A stretch of DNA of 20,050 bases from CALMSM01 sp964534095 (lineage in GTDB: Bacteria; Patescibacteriota; Saccharimonadia; Saccharimonadales; CALMSM01): positions 1-20,050 of the forward strand of contig CAZHPF010000008.1 of assembly GCA_964534095.1 (NCBI GenBank), given 5' to 3'. The stretch's first letter is position 1. Each line of letters begins with the position of its first letter. Below, in pieces: positions 14,271 to 20,050 of this stretch. The notes under the pieces are model-generated. The model ran no database searches, was not told the origin of the DNA, and saw only the letters and a program-made list of their open reading frames with translations. The translations under genes and the position numbers were made by a program.

Positions 14271-14300
14271 ATTGTATCATCTGACGCTTAACCAGAGCAA
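14271..14300 (-). promoter_or_regulatory. Candidate promoter of the DUF5663-like gene
   Basis: On the minus strand TTGCTC (14300-14295), an 18-bp spacer and TACAAT (14276-14271). It overlaps the stop of the upstream gene and would give a leader of about 18-20 bases that contains the AAAGGA site. The same TTGCTC -35 occurs at 14791-14796. Confidence 0.45.
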
Positions 14301-14756
14301 AATTAACAACCCGATGCTTATGCCTACAGCTACTCCCACCTGGATAGCCTGCAGTAAAGTAAGCCCACCGGACTTAGTGGCTGACCTGATACCAGAGACA
14401 CGGCTCTCCTCTGTAGCCATTTTCTTTTGCTTTGAGACTCGTTGTATACCTACAGCACCGATAATATGCGGCAGGGCAGAGGAAGACTTATCTGCAAGCA
14501 CCTCACCCACCGCCACCATTCCACCTTGCTTTATAGCTTGTGCGTCATCTCGTACTTCTTTTCGCCGCTCAAAATATCGTTCGGTTTTAAGTTCTTCGGC
14601 TGGCCGGTCACCTATGGACTCTTGTTTAGATTTAGCCTTTGCGGCTCGCTCTTCAGGCTGCAGCCCCATAAGCCACCCGGTCAGCTTTTCAATATTGGGT
14701 TGTCGTAGCTCTTCCGGGGAAGCTTCGGTATCGTGTTGGCTTGAGTATCGTTCCAT
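14277..14756 (-). CDS. Unrecognised protein with C-terminal membrane segment
   Basis: A 159-residue protein that I do not recognise. Residues 1-85 are very polar and rich in Glu, Lys and Arg (LQPEERAAKAKSKQ, LKTERYFERRKEVRDDAQ) and probably form helices or a coiled coil. A small hydrophobic patch ALPHIIGAVGIQ follows. The last 25 residues (QAIQVGVAVGISIGLLILLWLSVR) are a single transmembrane segment, so a tail anchor with the bulk in the cytoplasm is likely. It starts 20 bases after infB. There is no Shine-Dalgarno site, but a TTGCTC/TATAAA promoter ends 11 bases before the ATG at 14756. Its strand and order suggest the rpsA-infB group. Composition is like its neighbours, so I read it as a real gene. 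Confidence 0.75.
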   Translation of the reverse strand: MERYSSQHDTEASPEELRQPNIEKLTGWLMGLQPEERAAKAKSKQESIGDRPAEELKTERYFERRKEVRDDAQAIKQGGMVAVGEVLADKSSSALPHIIGAVGIQRVSKQKKMATEESRVSGIRSATKSGGLTLLQAIQVGVAVGISIGLLILLWLSVR

Positions 14757-14767
14757 CGCAAAAACTA

Positions 14768-14796
14768 TTTATACTACTATGAGAGAGTTCGAGCAA
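14768..14796 (-). promoter_or_regulatory. Promoter of the membrane-tail gene, short leader
   Basis: On the minus strand TTGCTC (14796-14791), a 17-bp spacer and TATAAA (14773-14768). The ATG begins 11 bases further on, predicting a leader of about 4 bases. It lies across the infB stop codon. Confidence 0.5.
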
Positions 14797-16540
14797 CAGA
14801 CTCTCGGGTAAATACTTCAATTCTGTCGTCTTCTTGAACATCTACTCGTGAGGTAGTTGCAAGGCTAAGCCCACACATTTCACCTTCAAACACCTCTTTT
14901 GTGTCCTGCGGGCCACGTTTTAAGTTTGTGAGCTGCGCTTCGGCAATAATCTCTTTGCCACGCACAACTCGCGCCAACGAAGGGGAAGCAAGCTTACCTT
15001 TTGTAACCTCACCTCCACAGATAACCTCTGTTTTGGTAATCTTAAACACCCCTCTCACGACTAGTCTCCCTTGTTCCTTTTCAAGCACTTCAGGGGACAA
15101 TAGGCGTTCAAGCTCAACTTTCACGTCATCAATCAGCTCATAGATAACTTTATATAGCCTGATGGTTGTCTTATCCCGGGCAGCAAGTTGTTTTACGCCA
15201 CTCGACATTGCCACATGGAAACCGTAAATAATTGCACGCGAGGTCGTGGCAAGGTGTATGTCGTTCTCATTGATAGAACCAACCCCCGACCCTACCACTC
15301 GCACTGCAACCTCATCAGTATCAAGAACCTTCAGGCTATCTATAACCGAAGTGAGCGAACCCTGGACATCGGCTTTGATGATAATATTCAGCTCCGTCAA
15401 ATCATTACTTCGATTAATCATGCGGATTAGCTCGCTGCTATTAATATCACCATGAGCACTTTTTTTGCTTGCTTCAGTGGCCAGATTTGACATGATGCGT
15501 GCCGTTTTTTCATCTTTTACAGCTGTAAAAATGTCACCAAATTCCGGCAAAGTCTTAAACCCTGTAATAATAACAGGTGTCGAAGGGCCTGCTGAGCGAA
15601 TTGCTTTGCTGTCAGTAGATTCGAGGTTCCTAATACGCGCATAGCTCCCACCTGCGACAATAAACTGACCGGGTGAAAGCGTACCATTCTCCACCAACGC
15701 TTCAGCGACAGCCCCTCTGCCACGTTCCATATGCGCTTCAATAATCAACCCCTCTGCAGGCCCTTTTTCTTCTGCCTTCAGATCTTCCACATCAGAAACC
15801 AAAAAAATCATATCCAGTAGTTTTGGCACACCTTCGCCTGTTTTTGCAGATACGGGCACTACCACCACATCGCCACCCCACTCCTCTATCAACAAATCTT
15901 GTTCAGATAGTTGTTGTTTGGTTTTGTTGATATCTGCGCCTTCTTTATCAATCTTATTGACTGCAACTATAATCTTTACCCCTGCTTTACGGGCAAAACG
16001 AATCGCTTCAACAGTTTGCGGTTTTATGCCGTCATCAGCTGCTACAACTATGACCACTACATCGGTTAGATGAGCACCATGCTCTCTTAGTGCTGCAAAC
16101 GCTTCATGCCCAGGCGTATCAAGAAAGGTAACCTTTCGACTATCGTGCATAACCTGATACGCAGATATGTGCTGAGTTATGCCACCCGCTTCAGTTTTTA
16201 CCACCTGAGCTCCTCTTATAGCATCTAGTAAGCTTGTTTTACCGTGATCTACATGACCCATAACAGCAACAACGGGCGGGCGGGGTGTAGCCGTCTTGCT
16301 TATCACAGACTTTTTTCGTTCCGGAGTTGCTTCAGGAGCAACTACCTTTTTCTGAAGATCAATCTCAAGCCCTAGTTCTCCAACCATAATCTGGGCAGTA
16401 TCAAAATCAATACGCTCATTCACGGTAACCATTACGCCGTTTTTCATAAGCTCCATGATAAGCTTGGTGACTGGTATACTTAACGCCTCTGCTAAGTCGC
16501 CTACGGTGATCGTTGAATCAATCTGGATGGTAACTGCCAT
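14777..16540 (-). CDS. infB: Translation initiation factor IF-2 (short form)
   Basis: GTPase that brings fMet-tRNA to the 30S subunit and drives subunit joining. One IF2_N-type domain (about 1-55: TITVGDLAEALSIPVTKLIMELMKNG) is followed by only a 30-residue linker before the G domain. The long N-terminal region of E. coli IF-2 is absent, giving 587 residues. GTPase motifs are G1 GHVDHGKTS at 95-103, G3 DTPGH at 141-145, G4 NKID at 195-198, and G5 VSAKTGEG. Domain II, domain III and the fMet-tRNA-binding domain IV (GEVTKGKLAS, GEMCGLSL) complete the protein. The start at 16540 has a strong AAAGGAG site. It lies 34 bases after rpsA and is probably co-transcribed. Confidence 0.97.
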   Translation of the reverse strand: MAVTIQIDSTITVGDLAEALSIPVTKLIMELMKNGVMVTVNERIDFDTAQIMVGELGLEIDLQKKVVAPEATPERKKSVISKTATPRPPVVAVMGHVDHGKTSLLDAIRGAQVVKTEAGGITQHISAYQVMHDSRKVTFLDTPGHEAFAALREHGAHLTDVVVIVVAADDGIKPQTVEAIRFARKAGVKIIVAVNKIDKEGADINKTKQQLSEQDLLIEEWGGDVVVVPVSAKTGEGVPKLLDMIFLVSDVEDLKAEEKGPAEGLIIEAHMERGRGAVAEALVENGTLSPGQFIVAGGSYARIRNLESTDSKAIRSAGPSTPVIITGFKTLPEFGDIFTAVKDEKTARIMSNLATEASKKSAHGDINSSELIRMINRSNDLTELNIIIKADVQGSLTSVIDSLKVLDTDEVAVRVVGSGVGSINENDIHLATTSRAIIYGFHVAMSSGVKQLAARDKTTIRLYKVIYELIDDVKVELERLLSPEVLEKEQGRLVVRGVFKITKTEVICGGEVTKGKLASPSLARVVRGKEIIAEAQLTNLKRGPQDTKEVFEGEMCGLSLATTSRVDVQEDDRIEVFTRESVARTLS

Positions 16541-16574
16541 AGATCACTCCTTTCTTAGGCGAAAGCCCGCCGGG

Positions 16575-17639
16575 TTACTTTGCGTCTTTAAGACTAAGGG
16601 CTATTTTTCGTCCTTCAGTGTCAATATCTAATACTTTGAAACGCTTGGTCTCATTGAGTTGAAAGATTTTTTCAGGGTCAATACCTTCTTCGTCGCTCAT
16701 CTCGGACACGTGCACCAAGGCCTCCACTGCAGGGCTTAGCTGCACAAACGCACCAAACGGCGTAATGCGCGTCACTTTTCCTTCAACTGTATCACCCTTT
16801 TTAAAGGCTTTGACTTCGCCTAGCCAAGGATCTTCAGTGGTCTGTTTTAGGCTGAGACTTAACCGATCTTTATCAATAGAGATGATTTTTGCCTTAACAG
16901 TCTGCCCTACTTTGACATATTTACGCGGATCTTCGACTCGCTCCCACGAAATTTCCGATATGTGAATCAAGCCTTCGATACCGTCAACGTTTACGAACGC
17001 CCCAAAATCAATTACTCCAGTAATAACACCTTCTACGACATCGCCCACTTTTAGTTCGGAGAAACGAGCTTGCATGTCATCTTTTACGGCTTCTTTCTCA
17101 GAAAAAATTAGCTTGTTGTCCTTTCGGCTGATGTCTAAAATACGAACTCTGATTGGCGAACCAGCCAGTTGGTTAAGCTTTTGGAGAATTTCATCTTTGT
17201 CGGCTCCAGAAACCCTAGGATAGTGGCCGGCGGCAAGTTGAGAGACAGGCAAGAAGCCTCGAATACCTTCAAGCTCTACCAATAGCCCTCCCCTGTTAGC
17301 GTCATAAGGGATAATTTCGATAATTTCTTTAGCCTCAAACAACTGCTGTAACTCGTCCCAGCCTCTGTCTTTTACAGCGCGGCGCATACTCAGTAGCGCG
17401 TAGCCCTCGTCCATTTCTGGATCTACCACACTTGTGGTAACTTTTTGGCCTTCTTCTAGTTGTTGGCCATGGCCAATTTCTCGGCGCATAACGACACCTA
17501 CACCGTTAGCCCCTAGGTCAACCCAAATTTCATGCTTTCGAACAGAGCTAATAGTGCCTTCTATGACTTCTCCGGCTTTTAGCCCTGTGATATTAGTGGA
17601 TGTCAGCAAGTCATCCATAGTAATGCTGTTTTTTGACAT
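16575..17639 (-). CDS. rpsA: Small ribosomal subunit protein bS1, four S1 domains
   Basis: RNA-binding ribosomal protein that helps mRNA load on the 30S subunit. Four S1/OB repeats are visible: about 18-85 (GEVIEGTISSVRKHEIWVDLG), 100-165 (EIIEIIPYDANRGGLLVELEGIRGFLPVSQL), 187-257 (GDVVEGVITGVIDFGAFVNVDG, the most canonical) and 272-345 (GDTVEGKVTRITPFGAFVQLS). The 354 residues match four-domain S1 of Gram-positive type rather than the six-domain E. coli form. Three in-frame ATGs exist. The first two overlap or touch the AGGAGG site. The ATG at 17639 is 10 bases from it and gives MSKNSITM, so I chose that. It has a strong promoter and leads into infB. Confidence 0.95.
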   Translation of the reverse strand: MSKNSITMDDLLTSTNITGLKAGEVIEGTISSVRKHEIWVDLGANGVGVVMRREIGHGQQLEEGQKVTTSVVDPEMDEGYALLSMRRAVKDRGWDELQQLFEAKEIIEIIPYDANRGGLLVELEGIRGFLPVSQLAAGHYPRVSGADKDEILQKLNQLAGSPIRVRILDISRKDNKLIFSEKEAVKDDMQARFSELKVGDVVEGVITGVIDFGAFVNVDGIEGLIHISEISWERVEDPRKYVKVGQTVKAKIISIDKDRLSLSLKQTTEDPWLGEVKAFKKGDTVEGKVTRITPFGAFVQLSPAVEALVHVSEMSDEEGIDPEKIFQLNETKRFKVLDIDTEGRKIALSLKDAK

Positions 17640-17727
17640 GTTGTACATGCCTCCTCTCATATATTTCCGCTTTAATACCGGTTAGCCTTACGGCCAAAGT
17701 TAAATGATATTAATGTGGTTAACTCCA

Positions 17728-17756
17728 ATTATATCTGTTGGTATCTGTTTGGTCAA
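17728..17756 (-). promoter_or_regulatory. Promoter of rpsA-infB
   Basis: On the minus strand TTGACC (17756-17751), a 17-bp spacer and a perfect TATAAT (17733-17728), one of the strongest promoters in the window. The leader of about 80 bases contains the tetraloop hairpin GCC-GTAA-GGC just ahead of the AGGAGG site, which could serve S1 autocontrol (inference). Confidence 0.75.
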
Positions 17757-17777
17757 GCAAAGACCCCATGCTAGAAT
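17749..17777 (+). promoter_or_regulatory. Promoter of the ROK gene, predicted leaderless
   Basis: TTGGTC (17749-17754), a 17-bp spacer and TAGAAT (17772-17777). Seven bases separate the -10 from the ATG at 17785, with no Shine-Dalgarno site. The -35 shares 4 bp with the divergent rpsA -35 (shared core TTGGTCAA). Confidence 0.62.
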
Positions 17778-17784
17778 CAGATGT

Positions 17785-18594
17785 ATGATTGCAGCCATAG
17801 ACATCGGAGGGACAAAAACACTTATCGTGGTGTTTGATGCATCTGGCAAGAAAGTTGAAGAGGTTAAATTCCCTACTCCACCAGATTATGAAAATTTTAA
17901 GATAGAGCTGGCAAAAACTGTTGCGAATCTATCTACAAAATCGTTCTCGCGTGTGGTAGTAGCCGCTCCTGGCAGGATTGATCGAATAACTGGGGTAGTA
18001 AGTGCATTTGGCACTTTAAGCTGGGCTAATACTCCCTTGCGGGCTGACCTCGCAGTCGTATTTCAGCAAAGGGTTTTGCTTGAAAACGACGCTAACCTTG
18101 CGGCTTTATCGGAAGGAAGACTTCTTTACCCTACATACCACAACGCGCTATACATAACAATTAGCACTGGTATAGGGGCTGGGCTAGTCATTGAAGGTAA
18201 CTTAGACCCCCACTTCTTGGATACAGAACCAGGGCAAATGCTGTTTGAGCATGAAGGCACTCTAACAGATTGGGAAGATTTTGCTTCTGGCCGGGCATTC
18301 CAGGAAAAATTTGGACATAGTGTAAGCGATACTCCTACAGATAAAACTGAAGCCTGGCAGTGGTTTGCTCAAAATCTCGCCATTGGGCTAGTTAATCTGT
18401 CCACCGTTTTAACGCCTGACGTTATTATTATGGGTGGAGGAGCGGGCGGGCAACTTGACCTATTCCGCACACCCTTGTTCGAAAAACTCGAGGCTTGCCG
18501 AAACCCCATGTTTACTATTCCCCCAATTGTACTAGCTAAGCGGGCTCATGAAGCAGTAATCTATGGATGTTACGACTATGCCCAAAACCAATGA
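17785..18594 (+). CDS. ROK-family sugar-kinase-like protein, atypical active site
   Basis: A 269-residue member of the actin-like ROK fold, which includes glucokinases and N-acetylmannosamine kinases. Phosphate-binding AAIDIGGTKT is at 3-12. LENDANLAAL near residue 100 holds the catalytic Asp. ISTGIGAGLVI is the second phosphate motif, and VIIMGGGAGG the adenosine motif. Two hallmarks differ. The sugar-contact E-x-G-H reads EPGQ, with Gln replacing His. The usual CxCGxxGCxE zinc motif is replaced by FEHEGTLTDWEDFASG, without cysteines. It may use another sugar or have lost kinase activity. The longer open frame starts at 17704 but would cross the promoter, so I chose the ATG at 17785. It overlaps the next gene by 32 bases. 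Confidence 0.85.
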   Translation: MIAAIDIGGTKTLIVVFDASGKKVEEVKFPTPPDYENFKIELAKTVANLSTKSFSRVVVAAPGRIDRITGVVSAFGTLSWANTPLRADLAVVFQQRVLLENDANLAALSEGRLLYPTYHNALYITISTGIGAGLVIEGNLDPHFLDTEPGQMLFEHEGTLTDWEDFASGRAFQEKFGHSVSDTPTDKTEAWQWFAQNLAIGLVNLSTVLTPDVIIMGGGAGGQLDLFRTPLFEKLEACRNPMFTIPPIVLAKRAHEAVIYGCYDYAQNQ

Positions 18595-19090
18595 TTTACT
18601 AATGTTATGCCGCGCCATGTTGCCTGGTTATACGTTCCAAACAGCAGACTCTTTCTATTGGTCACCTCATAAAAAAGTCATTAACTATAGCAAAAGCTTA
18701 CTCGGTACAGTTACCGGTAATATGGCTCTCTTTCATGAGATGGGGCATGCTACATTGAACCATACCCGATACACTACTGATGCCGATTTACTTTTTCTTG
18801 AGGCTGCAGCCTGGCAAGAGGCTATGGCAATAGCAAGAACATTGTCGGCTAAGGTCGACAAAAAACATATCGAAGACTGTTTGGATACCTACCGAGACTG
18901 GTTATATACACGGAGCACTTGCCCTGCATGTGGCGTAAACTCACTCCAAGTCTCACATTCTCAATATAAATGCATAAACTGTGCGACTGTCTGGACAGTA
19001 TCGCCATCACGTTTTTGTAGGCCGTATCGTATGCGGGCACGTAATAAGAAAATACCATCCAATCAGACTGATCAGATGGTATTTTCGTAG
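18563..19090 (+). CDS. Putative HExxH metalloprotein with C-terminal zinc ribbon
   Basis: A 175-residue protein. TGNMALFHEMGHATLNH (about residues 52-68) carries HEMGH, the HExxH metallopeptidase motif. Downstream LFLEAAAWQEAMAIA contains acidic residues that could supply the third metal ligand, as in ImmA/IrrE-type (gluzincin) proteins. Near residue 117 CPACG and then CINC (about 135) form a zinc ribbon. The order of peptidase-like core followed by a zinc ribbon is not one I can match to a named family. It starts inside the ROK gene, at 18563 or at a second in-frame ATG at 18578; neither has a Shine-Dalgarno site, so coupling to the ROK gene is likely. The last codons form an 11-bp hairpin. 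The peptidase function is inferred from one motif. Confidence 0.78.
   Translation: MDVTTMPKTNDLLMLCRAMLPGYTFQTADSFYWSPHKKVINYSKSLLGTVTGNMALFHEMGHATLNHTRYTTDADLLFLEAAAWQEAMAIARTLSAKVDKKHIEDCLDTYRDWLYTRSTCPACGVNSLQVSHSQYKCINCATVWTVSPSRFCRPYRMRARNKKIPSNQTDQMVFS
19049..19085. terminator. Bidirectional hairpin terminator inside the 3' end of a gene
   Basis: AAAATACCATC (19049-19059) and GATGGTATTTT (19075-19085) are perfect 11-bp arms. A- and T-runs at the arm ends give a short U-tract on both strands. The hairpin ends 5 bases before the plus-strand stop codon and faces the stop of the converging small gene at 19110. It probably terminates both. Confidence 0.65.
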
Positions 19091-19109
19091 ACGTCGTTAT
19101 ATTAAACGA

Positions 19110-19301
19110 CTACTTCTTAGTCCGACGGCTAATGCGTCCGCCTTTAGCACCAGCTACACGAGCTAGTTCACGGTTAGCGTAGAAGCCACCAGTGCGACCT
19201 TTTTTGCCGCCTGCAGCACCGATTTTTGCATAAAAATCAGCACCGTATTTTGCTTTGTTAGTTGCGGCAGCAGCTTTGCCGCCATCTTTTGTTCCAGCCA
19301 T
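19110..19301 (-). CDS. Small basic Gly/Lys-rich conserved protein
   Basis: A 63-residue, strongly basic protein built around repeated small-residue/basic elements: GGKAAAATNKAKYG, FYAKIGAAGGKKGRTGGF, ANRELARVAGAKGGRISRRTKK. Proteins with the same Y-G-x-x-F-Y, G-x-K-G-R-T-G-G-F, A-x-x-E-L-A-R and A-G-x-K-G-G-R order are, from memory, frequent in Saccharibacteria and relatives. They have no assigned function. The composition suggests nucleic-acid binding (inference). GGGAGG 8 bases before the ATG at 19301 is a strong Shine-Dalgarno site, and the promoter has a perfect TTGACA, so high expression is expected. It lies directly downstream of the rRNA operon terminator. Confidence 0.85.
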   Translation of the reverse strand: MAGTKDGGKAAAATNKAKYGADFYAKIGAAGGKKGRTGGFYANRELARVAGAKGGRISRRTKK

Positions 19302-19344
19302 CGTATTGGCCTCCCGTTAGTTAGTTGTCCACTTCCTAAAACAG

Positions 19345-19378
19345 AAAGAGGGCTCTGCCAGTGACAGAAACCCTCTCT
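19345..19378 (-). promoter_or_regulatory. Hairpin in the leader of the small basic protein
   Basis: On the minus strand AGAGAGGG pairs with CCCTCTTT (one G-U pair), with an inner TCTG/CAGA stem. It is followed by TTTCTGTTTT, so it could be a weak attenuator. It sits within the leader of about 90 bases, well upstream of the Shine-Dalgarno site. Whether it terminates or only structures the leader is unclear. Confidence 0.45.
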
Positions 19379-19398
19379 TCTCTTTTAGAATTATGCTT

Positions 19399-19427
19399 AT
19401 GATAGCACTACATTGCGCTCATGTCAA
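19399..19427 (-). promoter_or_regulatory. Strong promoter of the small basic protein
   Basis: On the minus strand a perfect TTGACA (19427-19422), a 17-bp spacer and TATCAT (19404-19399). It is the best -35 in the window. The transcript would start near 19391. Confidence 0.75.
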
Positions 19428-19540
19428 TAAGTTTATATTAAAGTACCCTGGTCATTGACAACCCCCTCATTGCAAAGGCTATGAAGCAGTTGCTAAAGTT
19501 GGTCACTACCGATGGTAATTCTCTTTGTGGCCAAATATAA

Positions 19541-19568
19541 AAGAAAAGACCTCCTGTTCGGAGGTCTT
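19541..19568 (-). terminator. Intrinsic terminator of the rRNA operon
   Basis: On the minus strand AAGACCTCC-GAACA-GGAGGTCTT (19568-19546) is a perfect 9-bp stem with a 5-base loop, continuing into a T-rich run. It begins 9 bases after the 3' end of 5S rRNA. Confidence 0.9.
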
Positions 19569-19577
19569 ACTCTATAA

Positions 19578-19693
19578 TTTGGCACCGTGCTATTTTCCCA
19601 GGGCTTGATGACCCAAGTATTGTAACCGCTACGAGGCTTAACTGCTGTGTTCGGAATGGGAACAGGTGTCTCCCTCGTGCCATGGGCACCAAA
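19578..19693 (-). rRNA. rrf: 5S ribosomal RNA
   Basis: A 116-base 5S rRNA. The ends pair as helix I (TTTGGTGCC with GGTGCCAAA, with two G-U pairs). The conserved internal stretches CCATTCCGAACACAG and GTTAAGCCTCGTAGCG are read directly on the minus strand. It follows 23S after a 235-base spacer and is closed by an intrinsic terminator. End positions are set by helix I and are good to a few bases. Confidence 0.95.
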
Positions 19694-19928
19694 TACAGGC
19701 TTTTTGTAGCTTTTGCTACAACAAACATGAACCTGATGTCCGTATACGAAGTTAAATTTGAGTTGTTAAGGCAAACTAGTGGTTTAGAACCACCAATAAC
19801 TAGTCAATGCACTACCCTTGAGCCAAGCCCGTTTTATCGTTGCTTCCTTTTCTGCTAGAGAAAAGAGTAGCCCGCGTTTGAATTACCAAACAATGGCACA
19901 ATGATAAAACCATGGGTTTGTCTCATAG
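19694..19928 (-). other. 23S-5S rRNA spacer with processing-stem candidates
   Basis: No tRNA or protein gene is visible. Near the 23S side, GTTTTATCATTG (19910-19899) and CAACGATAAAAC (19842-19831) pair over 12 positions with one mismatch and could bring RNase cleavage sites together. A TGTAGC-AAAA-GCTACA hairpin (19706-19721) lies just ahead of 5S. A GTGGTT-CTA-AACCAC hairpin (around 19780-19794) lies between them. Confidence 0.55.
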
Positions 19929-20050
19929 GTCGTAAAAAGTCAATGGGACTATTAGTACGCTTCGGCTCCATACGTTGCCGTACTTCCACCTTGCGCCTAT
20001 CAACCTGATCGTCTTTCAGGGTCCTCATAGGGAAATCTAATCTTGGGATC
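19929..20050 (-). rRNA. rrl: 23S ribosomal RNA, 3' end (runs off window end)
   Basis: The minus strand reads the final part of 23S domain VI. Conserved stretches include GACCCTGAAAGACGATCAGG, TTGATAGGCGCAAGGTGGAAG and GAAGCGTACTAATAGTCCC. Most of the gene lies beyond base 20050. The 3' end near 19929 is an estimate, because the closing helix needs the missing 5' end. Confidence 0.9.

Noticed and set aside
17704..17784. Upstream start of the ROK gene
   Set aside because: It would cover both divergent promoters; ROK folds begin a few residues before the DIGGT motif, as at 17785.
19441..19540. Plus-strand TTGACA at 19454 as a promoter
   Set aside because: The nearest -10 (TATGAA) is at 19 bp spacing and leads to no gene; the region is a plain gap downstream of the rRNA terminator.
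19694..19928. tRNA in the 23S-5S spacer
   Set aside because: No cloverleaf, no TTCGANNC T-loop and no CCA end on either strand; only simple hairpins.
1..20050. UGA recoded as glycine
   Set aside because: UGA ends the methyltransferase, adk, yqeY, def, the ROK gene and the membrane-tail gene at sensible points, and no in-frame UGA is needed in conserved proteins.
1..20050. CRISPR array, insertion sequence, prophage or defence island
   Set aside because: No regularly spaced direct repeats, transposase, integrase, phage or restriction gene was found; composition is even and genes are housekeeping.

Overview
The window looks like a chromosomal housekeeping segment from a Candidate Phyla Radiation (Patescibacteria) bacterium, most likely Saccharibacteria (TM7). 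This rests on gene content and compactness and was not checked by a search. Supporting points are: an uncommon gene order in which rpsU-yqeY-adk-map runs into ftsA-ftsZ-nrdR-nrdJ; a class II (B12-dependent) ribonucleotide reductase; a short IF-2 and a four-repeat S1; a DUF5663-type protein; and a small Gly/Lys-rich protein of a kind common in these phyla. UGA ends several genes here, so the UGA-to-glycine code of Absconditabacteria/Gracilibacteria does not apply. I see no CRISPR array, insertion sequence, prophage or tRNA gene.

Layout. (1) 1-1310, minus: an operon of a CmoM-like SAM methyltransferase and ileS (cut by the window edge), preceded by a leader that I read as a T-box riboswitch with an intrinsic terminator. 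(2) 1304-9854, minus: a tightly packed chain rpsU, yqeY, adk, map, ftsA, ftsZ, nrdR, nrdJ and a thioredoxin-fold protein without a CxxC motif. Many joints are 4-bp stop/start overlaps. Internal promoters precede ftsA, nrdR (with two NrdR boxes) and nrdJ. (3) 9858-10243: a small winged-helix regulator diverges from priA, and the two promoters overlap at their -35 elements. (4) 10244-13744, plus: priA, def, fmt, so replication restart sits next to N-formyl-methionine addition and removal. (5) 13752-17639, minus: rpsA, infB, a protein with a C-terminal membrane segment, and a DUF5663-like protein. (6) 17785-19090, plus: an atypical ROK-family sugar-kinase-like protein and an HExxH/zinc-ribbon protein. 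Their promoter is back to back with that of rpsA and shares part of its -35 element. (7) 19110-20050, minus: the end of an rRNA operon (23S 3' end, spacer, 5S, terminator), then a small basic protein behind a near-consensus promoter and a hairpin leader.

Two features stand out. Translation genes dominate: ileS, rpsU, infB, rpsA, def, fmt, map and rRNA. Initiation signals fall into two classes. Genes inside operons have clear Shine-Dalgarno sites, whereas several promoter-proximal genes (ftsA, priA, def, the ROK gene, rpsU, the membrane-tail protein) have a -10 hexamer only 5-11 bases before the start codon and no Shine-Dalgarno site. That pattern predicts leaderless or nearly leaderless mRNAs. 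The best candidates for something under-described are the T-box/CmoM-like/ileS operon, the leaderless first-gene pattern and the paired divergent promoters.
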